From: Rosellinia necatrix
Taxonomy: Eukaryota > Ascomycota > Sordariomycetes > Xylariales > Xylariaceae
NCBI GenBank assembly: GCA_021209875.1
Contig: JAGYVD010000003.1
Coordinates: forward strand, 4,898,001 to 4,962,000
Length of the DNA: 64,000 nt
Reading direction: 5' to 3'
The notes below the pieces were generated by a model. It worked only from the letters and a program-made list of their open reading frames with translations. It was not told where the DNA came from and ran no database searches. This document shows, one piece after another, positions 21,205-33,023 of this stretch. The position numbers and the translations under genes were made by a program. The stretch's first letter is position 1. The number at the start of each line of letters is the position of its first letter.

Positions 21205-24188
21205 GATCGCTTCCAGAACGAATGGTAACCTATATATAGTCCTGTATCTGCCGTACACAAGTATACAGAGCTAGCCGGTCGTCCGGGGAGGCCAGGCAGG
21301 AAATGAATCCCTCAGATAGGAATGGCAAGAAGCAGTCTGAACAGCTAGGTAGATTCTCGGGAAGGCAAAGAGGAAAGAGGACAAGAGCCTGCCTAGACTA
21401 GACTATGGTGAGTGAGTCTACCGTGTAGATAGTCTAGGTAGGTAGGTAGATAGTCTCACTCACAGGTGCAGAGTAAGGTACCTGGTGTACATACTGGAGT
21501 AGGATTGCCTGCCCTAGTCTATCTAGAGCCTGGACAGAGGTCATATGCCAATGAGCGGCAACAAGCCACTTTAAAAACTGGGCTGGCTGGAAAGCTGCCT
21601 CCAGGTGTGGGGTGCTGGTTATGTACATAACTAGGTAGATGGTGCAGAGGCCGCTCTGGGGGAAAACACCAGGGAGGGTACCCGTCTCCGGTCAACTGCC
21701 CACTTGAACTTAAGGTGCACATCTGCATCTTGTCTGAGCATGCAGCCCTATTGCGGCAGTGCCCATCTAGTACCCATTTAGTGTAGACGGTGGGCCTAAA
21801 TTGTTATATTAGGTACATATCTGCCGATTATTTGTATTCTCGACAGCCAAAGTTACCCCTAAGAGAGCATACCTATGTAGGTTCTCCCAATGTGCATCGC
21901 AAGAGGAACTCCACCTGGGCCATGCTGCCTTTAGCTTGAGCCTGGTCTTTCAAGGAAGGCCCGCTTTTATATACTTATGCTAAGCGAGGATCAGCGGGCT
22001 TGCATAACTTCTAACGTAGCCAACTATCATGAACATACGGTGATAAATCAAAGTGGCCGTTTTATTTTAAAACGGGTTCAAGAAATAAAACTGTCAAAGT
22101 AGCATTAAAAATAGTAGACAGGGGATAATGAGGCGCAGACAGTTGCATGAATACAGATTATCAATAATTAAATTATGGCGGCGTGGCATATATTATAGTT
22201 ACTGTAATATGTAATTGACTGAAGGATTAAGAGTTCCGTTTTGTCCTTGGGAGAAATATTGCCTCGAGCCTTTATTATAACCTTGAGCCTTCAAGACACT
22301 CTGCCATAACCAAAGATGAACACAATTGCATAATTTTCAATACACGTAACTATACGTCTCGTTATAGTTATTAAGTGATCGTGATTCATGATGTTAATGG
22401 CTTGTGTTCGAATCCACGCCGGGGTTGCTCAGTTACATCGCGATGAGTCTTGCCCATCGGCCCCCACTATATAAGGGGAATAGTGATGAGAGTGACGGTA
22501 AATGTCAAGAATTTGCGGTGCTAGTTGTCCTTATACACCGTCACAAGCCCAGTGTAGAGAGCAGGGCCTAGAATCAACCCGAAGCCGCTACCTACACTCT
22601 TTGCTAGGACAGCCTCGGCTGGGAATAAAGCTGCGACTGACAGGTGATATAGCGCCAGACCTAGGATTTAGGTCTTGGTGATCATGGTGAGGGTGTGACG
22701 ACTTTGTATTCGGACAAGCAAGTGATAGATTATCCAAATTGAGCTTGGAGAGTTGGGAAAGTGTCCTGTTGAACGAAGTTTTGGGCAGCGAAACGCTCAC
22801 TTACAGCCATCAATAGGAGGCTCCCGGTACATAGTTAGCGATACGATCGTTGCATAAGGTAGGCATGACAAGACTTCCTGCCGTTGCTGTTTTCGTTAAC
22901 GGCTAATATTCAACCGTTTGGAGGACCGTTTCCTCTTCCCTACATAAATAAATTAAAACGATACATAGATTTTAGCTCCTCGGTCACCTGACCGACAATA
23001 GGCGGAGCCGAACTTGAGCAAAAGCAGCGATTGCGCTAGGCCCAATGTGTATCGCTCTTGGCAATTTGTATAAGAGGTAGGTGTGCCTAGCAATATGGCA
23101 GCGTCATGATGCTCTCACAGGATCACAGGGTTTGCTCAGCCGTCAGCGAACCGCCCGACAAGCTACATCACGCTGAAGGCGCAGCTGGTGTAAGGCACAT
23201 GCAAGTAAAGAAAACACTGTGCGTCAACCTTCAAATTTTCTGATATCTACCTAGGTAGTTATATTAGTTTAAAAAGCGCCAGGTTCCTGTATGGCATTAC
23301 TTAAACTACTCAGGTACCTACCTACCTTAGATATGTAGGTACTAGGTAGGTAACCGCTATACCTATGCTTATTTTGTAGCAACGGCTAGTTCTCTCATAG
23401 CGAACTATATAGCTACATAGCTAACTTCAATAATATGGAGTTATGCTCGTTAGGGCTGTTTTGATGTAAGCCGGTCGCCAACCCAAAGCATACTATGTAC
23501 GTTTCGATCTTGGCTCTCGCCATCGTGGCCTCTGTCTTTGCCCTCGTCTTGATGGCATAAACAACGTAAACCACGACAGCCTCCATGGTCAGATTTGATC
23601 ACGAGATGTGATCAACTATCACCTGTACTTCGTATCTGGTCTCAGCCGAGCAATACTTATGCTGCTCGATTTCATAAATACGGTAATGCCTATACCGGCT
23701 TCGAGACGCGTGAGCAAAATGAAGATGTTCGTTGCCCGTATATGACTGAACTGTCTTATTATGCCGATGATCCTAGTCTTCTCTCTCTCTCTCTCTTTTT
23801 TTTCCTTACCTCTCTTCCCGCCTATTGTCATGACCACTGTATTCTACCGCTTTATATACTACGGGAAACAAGAATACCCGAAAGCTCAATCACGAGGCTC
23901 AATTGCCAGGCACTTGGTGATGATTTGATCCAATTTTTGCAAGTCAGCAGTACCAGTGTAATGCAACTACCTGCAGGTTTGCCATGTTTCTTTGACACAG
24001 GCCGATGACAAAAGGCCCCGAGTTAGCTGATCAAACACAGTCTCAAAGAAAATGGCCGGTCTGTGATAGAGTCCGAGTCCTTTGTTCATGCTCGAGTGGC
24101 ATTACCCGCTTTCGTGATTCTCAGGGATAGAATTCTGCATGTAGGCCAACAAGCTTCTTCGAAAGGACACAACATAACGTGTTGAAAT
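21205..24188. other. AT-rich intergenic region upstream of the 24189 gene
   Basis: About 3 kb with no clear gene. The first part is CHK2 promoter. Frames such as 23595-24008 match nothing and end in a TC run (about 23779-23796). A 21-codon hydrophobic open frame occurs at 23495-23560. A tRNA-like TTCGAATCC word near 22410 lacks the rest of a cloverleaf. TAGG/CCTA clusters are at about 21433-21450 and 23310-23352. Confidence 0.5.
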
Positions 24189-25487
24189 ATGGCTTTACAA
24201 CAGGACATGCCAGAAACCTACAATGAATCTACACCGAATCTAACGGATCAGGAATGGCCCATAGCTAAATGCCAATACTCTCCACCTCCGGCTATTAATC
24301 AGTATGCATCCCGAGCCTTACCACCGCGGCCCCGATCCTCTTCGTCAAAATACGATTCCGGGGAAGACGGTTCACGCCAAAACACCCCGCGGCGCCCCCC
24401 AGCTCATACTGATGCGGGCAGCGATTACGGGATTAATTCCTTCGGCGGTACGGTGGATGAGGAGGCCATGGAGATGGTAGGCCACCCTCAAATAGCGACG
24501 GTCGTTCATTCGCAAGCAAATGGACATCTCGCTCTCGTCTCCCCGCGGCCGCGGCGCCCGGATTCCAAACTCTTATCCATATGGTCTACCGGTGACGAGC
24601 TGGTCAGCCCAATTGATACGCCTGGGACGGCAAGCTGGCGCACCCACATTGTATCACCCCTCTCTGAATTTTCCCCGGGAAGGGCGTCCTCTGCGCAATA
24701 TGAATCATGGTTTGATGATACCTCATCTGATGAGGGGGAGCTGTCAAGTCCCACGAATCGGGCGCGAAAGAAAAATCAATTCGCGGGCCATGCCCTCGTA
24801 GAAGCCTCACAGAGCCAACTACGGAAGATGAGCCATCGGCATAGTGATCCAGGAAGCCCTCTCAACCCTGATCTGGATTCCGGATGGCTCGGCGAACCTG
24901 GACCGGATGTTGGTGGCTCACGACGTCGTCTTGATGACACACCTGGGCGTCAGATGGTTCAACCGCAAGTGCATACACAATCGACGCACAGCGGTGACGG
25001 GCAAAGACTCTCCCAAAATAGCAACATGTCCACAGGGGAACCCAAGGCATTCTTTGCGGTGTCGAAGATTGGTGCATTCTCTTCGAACAGGTCACGGGCC
25101 AGCCAACGGCCGGCGCCGCCTCCTCTCCATCTTGGGGAGCGGTCGGATCAACACGAGCACATGCCTCCACCGCGTCCAAATTCGGCCTCGTCACAAAGAA
25201 GCGAGTTTCGAACGAACGAGCCAAGCGCCAAGCTGCAGCAGCGACGATCGCGTCTTGCCAACCTTGGGACGTCGCTTCGTCCTTTAACCCCAAACCGCCA
25301 CAGGCCTCCTCCCGGGTTCACGGAGGTCCTTAGCCAGCTGGACAAGCAGGGCGCGGTCTCACCAGTGCCGAGGGTTAAGAACGTGCTATCCAGGGCCAAG
25401 CGTGGTTTGGGGATCAGCTCGGATGAGTCTAAGAAAGAGAAGGGACGAGAGGGTTTCAAACGTCAGGTCCGCCATGCTGAGAAATGA
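24189..25487 (+). CDS. Disordered, Ser/Pro-rich hypothetical protein
   Basis: A single exon encodes 432 residues starting MALQQDMPETYNES. No globular domain is evident. Composition is rich in Ser, Pro, Arg, Gly and Gln, with Pro-rich patches (RALPPRPRSSSS, RPAPPPLHLGE) and several SP/TP sites. The most conserved-looking part is the basic C-terminus, about residues 345-432: LGTSLRPLTPNRHRPPPG followed by a helical stretch (FTEVLSQLDKQG) and VPRVKNVLSRAKRGLG. The long open frame in an AT-rich neighbourhood, with a good-length coding stretch, supports a real gene. The architecture suggests a phosphorylated scaffold or adaptor, but this is only inference and I assign no function. Confidence 0.7.
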   Translation: MALQQDMPETYNESTPNLTDQEWPIAKCQYSPPPAINQYASRALPPRPRSSSSKYDSGEDGSRQNTPRRPPAHTDAGSDYGINSFGGTVDEEAMEMVGHPQIATVVHSQANGHLALVSPRPRRPDSKLLSIWSTGDELVSPIDTPGTASWRTHIVSPLSEFSPGRASSAQYESWFDDTSSDEGELSSPTNRARKKNQFAGHALVEASQSQLRKMSHRHSDPGSPLNPDLDSGWLGEPGPDVGGSRRRLDDTPGRQMVQPQVHTQSTHSGDGQRLSQNSNMSTGEPKAFFAVSKIGAFSSNRSRASQRPAPPPLHLGERSDQHEHMPPPRPNSASSQRSEFRTNEPSAKLQQRRSRLANLGTSLRPLTPNRHRPPPGFTEVLSQLDKQGAVSPVPRVKNVLSRAKRGLGISSDESKKEKGREGFKRQVRHAEK

Positions 25488-26268
25488 AGCGGCAGGGGCC
25501 AGGAGTAGTCTTTTCTAACCCGGGACTTAAATAAGCCTTTTTGATCCCCGGACACATCCATAGATATTGTAGTGTATAGTGTGGTGGTAACAATACGAGT
25601 CGTCGAAGTAGATATACGGTACCAAACAGGTAGTTAGGTTATTAAGTACTATCATGATGCAAAGCCACTTCCCCCGTCAACTGGTGGATTCTGTGTCTTA
25701 TAATACGCCCTATTGGTAGATATTAGTACGTTGTGTTACCTGGAAGCTACCATGCGGACCAACTTAAACTTGAAGCACATTCCAAGTATGTACCTCAGTT
25801 ATCTCATGTACCTGCGGCAGACCTGTGCTACGGCGCCCAAATAAGAAAGTGGAGGGTCGGGAAGAAAGCCCGCAACCCCCCCCTCCAAGCCCCACTCTAG
25901 TTGCTATTCGGGTCTAGCAAGGCGGGACCATACTAGGGACAGGCCGGGTAGGTACTGAACGGACCTGTAAGTGCTACCATGTAAGGATTCCTATACGTCA
26001 ATATGAAGGTTAAACGTTGGAGTCGACACAACGATTCGCAAGTCTGGTACAACTGTACGTGTAATCCCGTTGGGCTGCATTCTGGCATATCCATGCACTA
26101 TGGGTATACATACATACATGCTATGGTACACACTACGCAGATACTACGTAGCTTAGTTACATACATTTTTTTTTTTTTTTTTTCGATTGCAGTGTGCAGG
26201 GCAGCCCAGGGCGACTGTCAGCCTCTTCCCCACGGTCACCAGCGCTAGCTACGTAGGTACGTAGGTAA
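25488..26268. other. Intergenic region, promoter of the Nudix gene
   Basis: No gene seen. It carries a T tract at about 26167-26183 and a short GTA/CTA-rich stretch just before the Nudix start. Confidence 0.5.
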
Positions 26269-28401
26269 ATGATGAATGCAACAGCAACAAACGGCGATGC
26301 CGACGCCGCCTCTACCCCTTCTTCCTCTCGCCGAGACAGCCAGAAGCAGAGCCGAGAACCCACTCGCTCTCCACCAACACCCGCCGACGACGACGACTTA
26401 TTAGAGCCGGCAGAGACGGCCGAGGCACGCCAGAGCTTCACCGACCCATCCGCCATCCTTCCCGCCGACCTCGCCCTCGCCCTCGCCCTCGACCTACAAC
26501 AGGCGTCGTCCTCGTTCCAGCCGTCGCCATCCCAACAAGAGGAACAAGAGCAACAAGAGGAACAAGAGCAACAAGAGCAACAAGAGCAACAAGAGCAACA
26601 AGAGCAACAAGAGCAACAAGAGCAACAAGAGCAACAAGAGCAACAAGGCCAGCGGACGCTCGCCGAAGCCCAGCTCCAAGCTTCGTATTACTGGGATGCG
26701 TCCACGATGGCGCCGCTCAGCACAGTTTCGGCCGTCAGTATTTGTCATTTGTCCCAGCTTGTTATAGAAGTTAGCTAGTCGAATGCCATGCTCCCTCCTG
26801 CTCTCTCCTCCGCTTCCCGCCGCCCAGCCTCTCTCCGTCTGTCGCATTTGCCGTATGTGGTATGCCTCAATGCACCGGCGCCATCTGCCAATAATCTGCT
26901 TCGCCGCCCCGTATTCCTTTCCCGTTTCATCCCCATTCCTACCTATCCCCATCTATCTTTCGTTGCATGTATACGTTGGTTACCCTTACCCAGGGGGGAT
27001 GGAGGGGCGTTGCTTCAAACCCTCCCCTCTACAATCAGGGGTGACAGCTTGTGACACCGGCGTAACATAAAGAAATCGGGCTGCAGACCAACCCCGGTGC
27101 TAGAATGTCCCCTCGATATGTGGCCTTTAATATGCTCACGCTTTCCTCCTTTCTAGGCCGCCGTCGCCCGTCTGCGCGCGTACAAGCCGCCACCATTCCC
27201 CATCTGGGACCGTCTGCCGGTATCGCGGCGCGCTGCCGTCCTGATCCTCTTGTTTGCGGACCGGATGGGTGACCTGCGTGTCGTCATCACGATGCGCGCC
27301 GCAAGCCTAAGGAACTTCTCCGGTGGGTTGAGCCCGACATATGATTTCCAGGCATCCGCTTGCCACCGCTATGTCCCGATCTCCTAGGGTCGGACCAAAA
27401 AAGAAGCTGACTTTTGATAAAGGCCACGCCGCGTTTCCCGGCGGCAAGGCGGATTCACTTAATGAAAGCCCGTGTAAGTCCATCTGCCAATAATGGGGGC
27501 GCCCCCATTCCCCTACCCAACCCAATAGGCCTCCCAAATAAGAGATGGGAAAAATGAGAAGAAACCAATTCACGCTTGTAGGCAAGCGGCGAGAGGGCAC
27601 AAGAACAGAGCTAAATAGAGTCGAACGGAAAGCTGGAAGCTGGAGACGGCTGGAGCTACTTCATAAACCCTACTAACACGACGACCCCCCCTCCCTCCTT
27701 GCGTAGATCAGATAGCCCGCCGCGAAGCTTGGGAAGAAATCGGCCTCCCCCTAGACGATGGCAAAATCCCCTCGCCCTTCCGTATTGAGCCCCTCTGTAG
27801 CCTCCCCTGCAGTCTCGCGAAGACAGAGCTGGTTGTGCGCCCGTGCGTGGCCTTCCTCCACTCAGAGGACAAACCAGGATCCTCGCCGGCGCCGACGGTC
27901 GACGAGGCCATGATGCCACGGCTCGACGCGAAGGAGGTGGCGGCCGTGTTCTCGGCGCCCTTCGCCAACTTCCTCCGGAGCGCCGACGAGGCCCCCCGGC
28001 CCGGCGACCCGCCCCTGCCCCCGGGCCATTGGTACGACGGCCGCTGGATCAACTGGCAGTCGGACCCGTGGCGCGTGCACAACTTCCACGTCCCCATCCA
28101 CGCGCAGCGCGTCACGACGCCCAAGGTGCGCGAAGGCGGCCTGGAGGCCCTCGCGGAGGAGGACGAACCCGCCGCCGCCGCCGCCCAGCGCTTCCTGGTC
28201 TGGGGCATGACGGGGCGCATCCTCGTCGACGCCGCCCGCATCGCCTACGCCCGCGAGCCCGAGTTCGAGCACAACGCCAACTACGGCGACGAGGCCCTCA
28301 TCGGGCAGCAAGTCCTGGAGGGCAGGCTGACGACCGAGAAGAAGAGGAAAGAGATCGGGCTTGACGCGACGAGGGAAGAGGTCAAGGATGCGAAGATCTG
28401 A
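26269..28401 (+). CDS. PCD1: Nudix hydrolase, Pcd1-like coenzyme A diphosphatase
   Basis: Exons 26269-26733, 27157-27322, 27423-27473 and 27707-28401 total 1377 nt, 458 residues, in frame. The domain core begins ARLRAYKPPPFPIWDRLPVSRRAAVLILL and continues RVVITMRAASLRNFSGHAAFPGGKAD. The Nudix box is split by introns: Gly217-Gly218, Glu225, then ARREAWEEIGL with Arg233, Glu234, Glu237 and Glu238. The family cleaves CoA or oxidised CoA to 3',5'-ADP and 4'-phosphopantetheine, usually in peroxisomes; no C-terminal PTS1 is present (ends DAKI). Residues 1-155 form a disordered leader with a long Gln/Glu tract encoded by a repeat. The tail beyond the box is long and Ala/Glu-rich. Donor 1 is GTCAGT, weaker than the others, so the exon 1 junction is the least certain. 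Confidence 0.87.
26533..26646. repeat. CAAGAGCAA coding repeat (Gln/Glu tract)
   Basis: A 9-base unit encoding Gln-Glu-Gln is repeated in frame about a dozen times, nearly perfectly, inside exon 1 of the Nudix gene. The 5' copies carry CAAGAGGAA variants. Near-identity at the DNA level points to recent slippage. Confidence 0.93.
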
Positions 28402-29231
28402 AGAAGGAAAAAAAAAAATTTAGGAAAAAAAGAGGGGGTTAGAATAATCCCCTTCCGGTCCTCCTCTAGGGATCGGGGCTGGGTTGATTTTAGAGCGGAC
28501 GTTTATAGTTACCCGGCAAGCGATGACGAAGATGAAGATGAAGATGGATAGGACTAGGTAGAGGTATAGAGGGGGTTAGGGGCGGGGGCGGGGGCGGTCA
28601 GGTATTCGCTTGATTCTTTTCGTCCTGGCGAATTTTTGTCATTTCGTATGCCGTCCTATCTGGCTTCGGGGTTGGTCCTAAGGATACGGGTGTTTAGACT
28701 AAATTACACGGTGAGGGTTGGGGGGCTACCAGTAATCAGAACCGACACCACGGCTTCTGTGGTGTGTTTAGCGGACTGACGCACATTGGCTATTCCTCGC
28801 TTTTTTTTTTTTTGCAACTTGCTTTAGCCTAGTATTGGGCGTCGTGATGAACTTATCGACGATAACCAACTATGTTACCCCTTCAGATTTACCAAGATGA
28901 GTGACGGCATAGACACGTGCGGCAATGGGAGGACCACGTAGGGGATGAATAGATTTACAATGTCACGAGAGGAATATGAAAAGGTTATTGTTGCTAGTTG
29001 ATGTGTGTTGGGAAAGGGCGTGCTCTTCATTCCGATAGCTATGGTGTCACGGTCCATTCTCAACTGGACTGTCGCAACTTCAAATTTCGACGAGCAATGT
29101 AATCTGCAGTACCTAATCAATCGCGTTCCCGCTAGATCTTTAAGTCTTATTTACATGCATCATTTGTCACGTAGATCTCGGGATCTAGTCATCCTAGGCT
29201 GCGCGGGGACTCGCAACTGTATGGGCGTTTT
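28402..29231. other. Convergent 3' intergenic region
   Basis: Holds the 3' ends of the Nudix and copper-transporter genes, with A and T tracts (28408-28430, 28800-28814). No gene seen. Confidence 0.5.
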
Positions 29232-30509
29232 TCAGTGGCAGGCGGTCTCCTTGGTGGCCCGCGTGTTCGACCCGAAGAAGTAATATCCCAAACCCGCGCC
29301 AACAGCCACAGCGATCATGACGTATCCGTTGTAGGTCATGAACAGAAGCCTATCGATCCATCCCATTCCACATGTCAGGGCACGAAGATCCCGAGAAGTT
29401 GCTGAGGTGGCGTGATGAGGGTGGGGGCTTACATGATCATGAAGGCGTAGAAGTTTTGCACGCCGTACAAGACGGCCTTGAGGATCCGCGCCCGCTGGCC
29501 GACGGGTGAGTCGGGAGGGCCGCCGGCGCCGGTGCCGATTCGCTCTATTCCCAGAAATGGCGTGGTCTCAGCAACTTGTTCTTGTCCTCGTTCATGGTCT
29601 TGATGGTCATTGTCTTGATTGCGGTCTTCATGTTCGCTCGTTGCGCGTGCGCGAGGGAGAGAGCCCCCGGGCAGAGCGCGCAGAGGAGCCGTCAATATCA
29701 GTGTCCTTATTTTGACATTGGAGAGGAACTGGGGGGTTCGTAACACAAACGCTCCTCTCTTCACACGCTCTCGTCCCCCCCATAGTCTCTCCCCTGCGCA
29801 ATAACACTTCTGTTCTCTGACATGTGATTCATTCTATTTGGTTTTGTTCCCCTGGCCTCCCTCTGCGCGCATCTTATCCACGTGGATAACGCGACCGTGG
29901 AGGGTGCCGAGACGAACGAAAGAAAGGATAGAGACTCACTATATGCTGCTTCCTTGTTGGATAGCCACAGCTCGTATCTTCTCGTCGCCTCGCGCAAGGC
30001 CTCGTACCCGGCGCAGATGGCCATGATAGCCAGCAAGCTGAAGACGAGCGACACGCGCCCGGTGACATGCCATTGTCGGAAGACGATGCACAGGTTCGTC
30101 GTGTCCCACGTGAATAACATCTACGGAAGTAAGAACAAGGTCATGTGTTAGTCTTTCTGCGTTTCTTCGCTTGCGCATGTCTTGCTCCATGCCTACGAAA
30201 CTTGGACCCTGAAACCAAACGAATCTCATGTCTGGCCCCATCCCATCACAACATGAGTTGCATAGGTTGGGGACGGCGTGGCATCTGCCTGCCCCATCGG
30301 CGCAACAAAAGGGCCAGTCGCACAAGCGGCGGGATTGTCTATAAGAGTCGCCGACCGATGCACATGGAGGGAACAGACGGGTGGTATGAGGGGGATATGG
30401 GACGAACATTCATATTGCACATGGGCATGCCTCCGCCTCCTGGATGGCCACCACCATGGTCCATGTCCCCGTGGACCATTTGCGGGTGATCCATGTGCGA
30501 ATGGTCCAT
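29232..30509 (-). CDS. Ctr-family copper transporter
   Basis: Exons 30509-30408, 30120-29940, about 29625-29433 and 29349-29232 give about 197 residues. The N-terminus is Met/His/Gly-rich (MDHSHMDHPQMVHGDMDH), as expected for copper capture, ending in PMCNMN joined to MLFTWDTTNLCIVFRQWHV. Membrane segments are about VSLVFSLLAIMAICAGYEAL, then ILKAVLYGVQNFYAFMIM with LLFMTYNGY, then MIAVAVGAGLGYYFFG. TM2 contains the MxxxM copper-relay motif and TM3 a GxxxG packing motif. The protein ends KETACH, a typical Cys-His tail. The family forms trimers that move Cu(I) across the plasma or vacuolar membrane. All junctions are good except the start of exon 3: several in-phase AG acceptors exist between 29600 and 29630, so the linker after residue 94 is approximate. 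Confidence 0.9.
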
Positions 30510-30519
30510 TTCCAAGGTC

Positions 30520-30556
30520 GGCGCGCGCGCGTGTGTGTGTGTGTGTGTGTGTGTGC
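30520..30556. repeat. GC/GT dinucleotide microsatellite
   Basis: A short GC run passes directly into about 15 GT units, immediately 5' of the copper-transporter start codon on the transcribed (minus) strand, so it lies in its leader or promoter. Confidence 0.92.
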
Positions 30557-32438
30557 GTATGTAGGTACCTATATATCAGGTACGTGCGAAGTCGTGTGTA
30601 TGTCGATTAGGGGCTGTTTGGAAGCTGTTGTTGGCAAGGAAGGATATTCGGAGCGCGGGGATGCCAAAGTAGCTGGAACGCGGTCTCGGGGCAATGAAGG
30701 TCGAATGCGACGTGGTTTCAAGACAGATTGGATAACTCGTTGGTAACCAAGACACTGCTCAATTCAATTCGGTACTAGGTAGGTTGGGACAGATATCTAA
30801 ACTATGAACTAGTAACTAGCTAATATATATATGTAATAGAATTATACCAAGAGCAAAGCAGGCACCTCCAACACGGTCTGCGAAATACTATGTATGTAGG
30901 CAAGAACAAACGTAAGGAGACAACAATAAACTAGCTCAAACGTGCTCACATCGGACCACCACTGGGGGGATAGAAGCCACGAGCCACAGGAAACCACTGT
31001 ATGGGAGCTCAGAAGGGGCTGAAAGAGACAAGAGGCGGCTTGCCAGTTGTCAACCAAGAGTCACCATCTGCCATTGCACGTGACCTGCCACCTGTTTCCA
31101 GAGCACAACAGGTTGCCGGATCCCCGAGACCAAGTAGGTCACCGAATGGCTCTGATGCGACAGAAGAAAACACAGGATCGCGCAATCAGCCTCTTTCCCC
31201 AGAATAACCACTGGTATTGTAGTCTCGGGGACCTGTTACTCCGGCGAATGCCGGTGGGATAGGCTGAGTTAGCACTGGTTTGTGCAATGACGTGTCGCCC
31301 TCTGCTTTGAGGAACTACCTAACGTATCGAGATCTTTTTAGCGTGTGGTTATATACTGTAGTATTTAAGAAACCGTTCCAATTGAAAGATGAACTATTGG
31401 GACGCTAGGCAATGCCACGCAAGGGTTGCACGAAGCTGGGAGTAGGAAAGACCTCCGTCTTCCTGGGTTCCTGCACTGCCTCTAAGGTAGCTAATCTGAC
31501 CCCGATAAAGTAGATTCCAAGAAATCCTGGTGTTGTAGTCCCGGACAAAGCTTGCTTGAAGGGGGGAGGCGGATGGGTGGAAAGACGGGGGAGCTCCATG
31601 GTTAAGGGCGGCGGGTTCGGCCTCACTACTACGGCCTTCCATGTCAATATGTTCGGTATATGGTCCGGTAGTGATGCACTAGATACTGGATCTGGCAGTT
31701 GGTAGTGTAACCGGGCATTCGGGAACCAAGACATGGATTAACCTATATAGAAAAATGGTAGTGAGGGGGCGGGCATTCAGTCCAACTCCTCGCATTCTTT
31801 CTCTCCTCTAGATTATAGGTGCTGACTTCCAGCCGATGGGCGATAAAACCCATTGGATTTGACCTTGGGGACCGGTTTTAGATAATCAAAATCTACCAGC
31901 AACACCCACCAGAAACCTCAAAGCTGGGGTTGTTAGAACCGCGAAAAGGATACCTAGGAAGGCCAAAAGGAACGCAGAAATCGAGTGGCGAGTCCAGGTT
32001 AAAGGAATCCACCTATATGCACTAAAAGTAGTTACATTAATGGGTCAATTGCCGTATTGGGTTCAGACAACTAGTCTCTCTCACCGGCAATTGGCTGGAT
32101 TACGTACATACAGGCACACCTTGGCTTTGGTATGTTTCTTTTGGTAAAATAGGCAGCCTCTACAACCGGCAACATTCTACGGTTATGGCCGAGCTTCAAG
32201 GCATGAATTGCTTGACAGCGCTTCCATTGGATTAATCTGATGTCGTATCCAGACTATCTACCCGACTCGGTAGTAAAGTTCGCTTAGGGAGAACAACGAG
32301 TGGCTTTGCCAATAGGGTTACAAAAATGACACCCGAAAAACCTACCTGTCAGATGTCGCCCTCCAAGCAAAGCAGTCAGCTTAACCGATACCTCCATAGA
32401 CAATAATCGTTGCTTCTGCGGCTGAGATACAGTCCACA

Positions 32439-32491
32439 CACACGCACGCACACACGCACGCACACACGCATACATGCATACACACATACAA
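32439..32491. repeat. CA-rich microsatellite
   Basis: Interrupted CACACA / GCACGCA / CATACA array in the gene-poor region. Confidence 0.9.
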
Positions 32492-32937
32492 GCAAGCGCA
32501 CAACATCTGCGCCCCAAGCAACATCTGTGAGCGGTGCCTAGAGGCAGCGAAAAGTAGCAAAAGGTAGCAAAAGATAAGTAGGTGCGGTATTGCCTGTGAC
32601 GGACCTTGGCATGGGGGCAATCTTGTTCCTGCATGCATCGCCCTTTCGTGTTGGGCAATATCATTTACTCCTCGGCGCGTACCTGCCTAGGTAGCTTACA
32701 GCTCCGACGGCTGCCACATCTCTGTAACTGCATGCTGTGCCTGTACAGCCGCAGGGACAAGAAAGTATTGTGGTGGCACAGCAAGATACCTCTGTCGGTA
32801 CCTGCATCGACGGTAGCAGCATATCCAAATCCGGCCCCAGCTCACTTACCTTACCCGAGCATCTGTCTACCGTACCCAGACGTTAGAACCTACCCCCTAG
32901 GTAGGTATCTTCCAGCCGCCTAGATTAGACGTTAATA

Positions 32938-33023
32938 TCACTACTACTACTACCACCACCGCCACTACTACTACTGCCACTACTACTACTGCCACTACTA
33001 CTACTGCTACTACTACTACTACT
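32938..33023. repeat. ACT/ACC trinucleotide array with 15-18 nt higher-order period
   Basis: About 28 triplets, mostly ACT, interrupted at regular spacing by GCC or GCT triplets, followed at once by a TAGGTAGGTA block. Confidence 0.9.

Noticed and set aside
22375..22440. tRNA-like TTCGAATCC word
   Set aside because: No pairing acceptor stem, D arm or anticodon arm can be found at the right distances.
23595..24008. 137-codon plus frame
   Set aside because: Contains a TC microsatellite and no domain; likely chance.
27708..28364. Long overlapping frames on both strands over the Nudix gene end
   Set aside because: The fourth exon of the Nudix gene explains this DNA; the other frames are Arg/Ala-rich artefacts.
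31405..31734. 109-codon minus frame in the gene-poor region
   Set aside because: Pro-rich but with no recognisable motif or splice partner.
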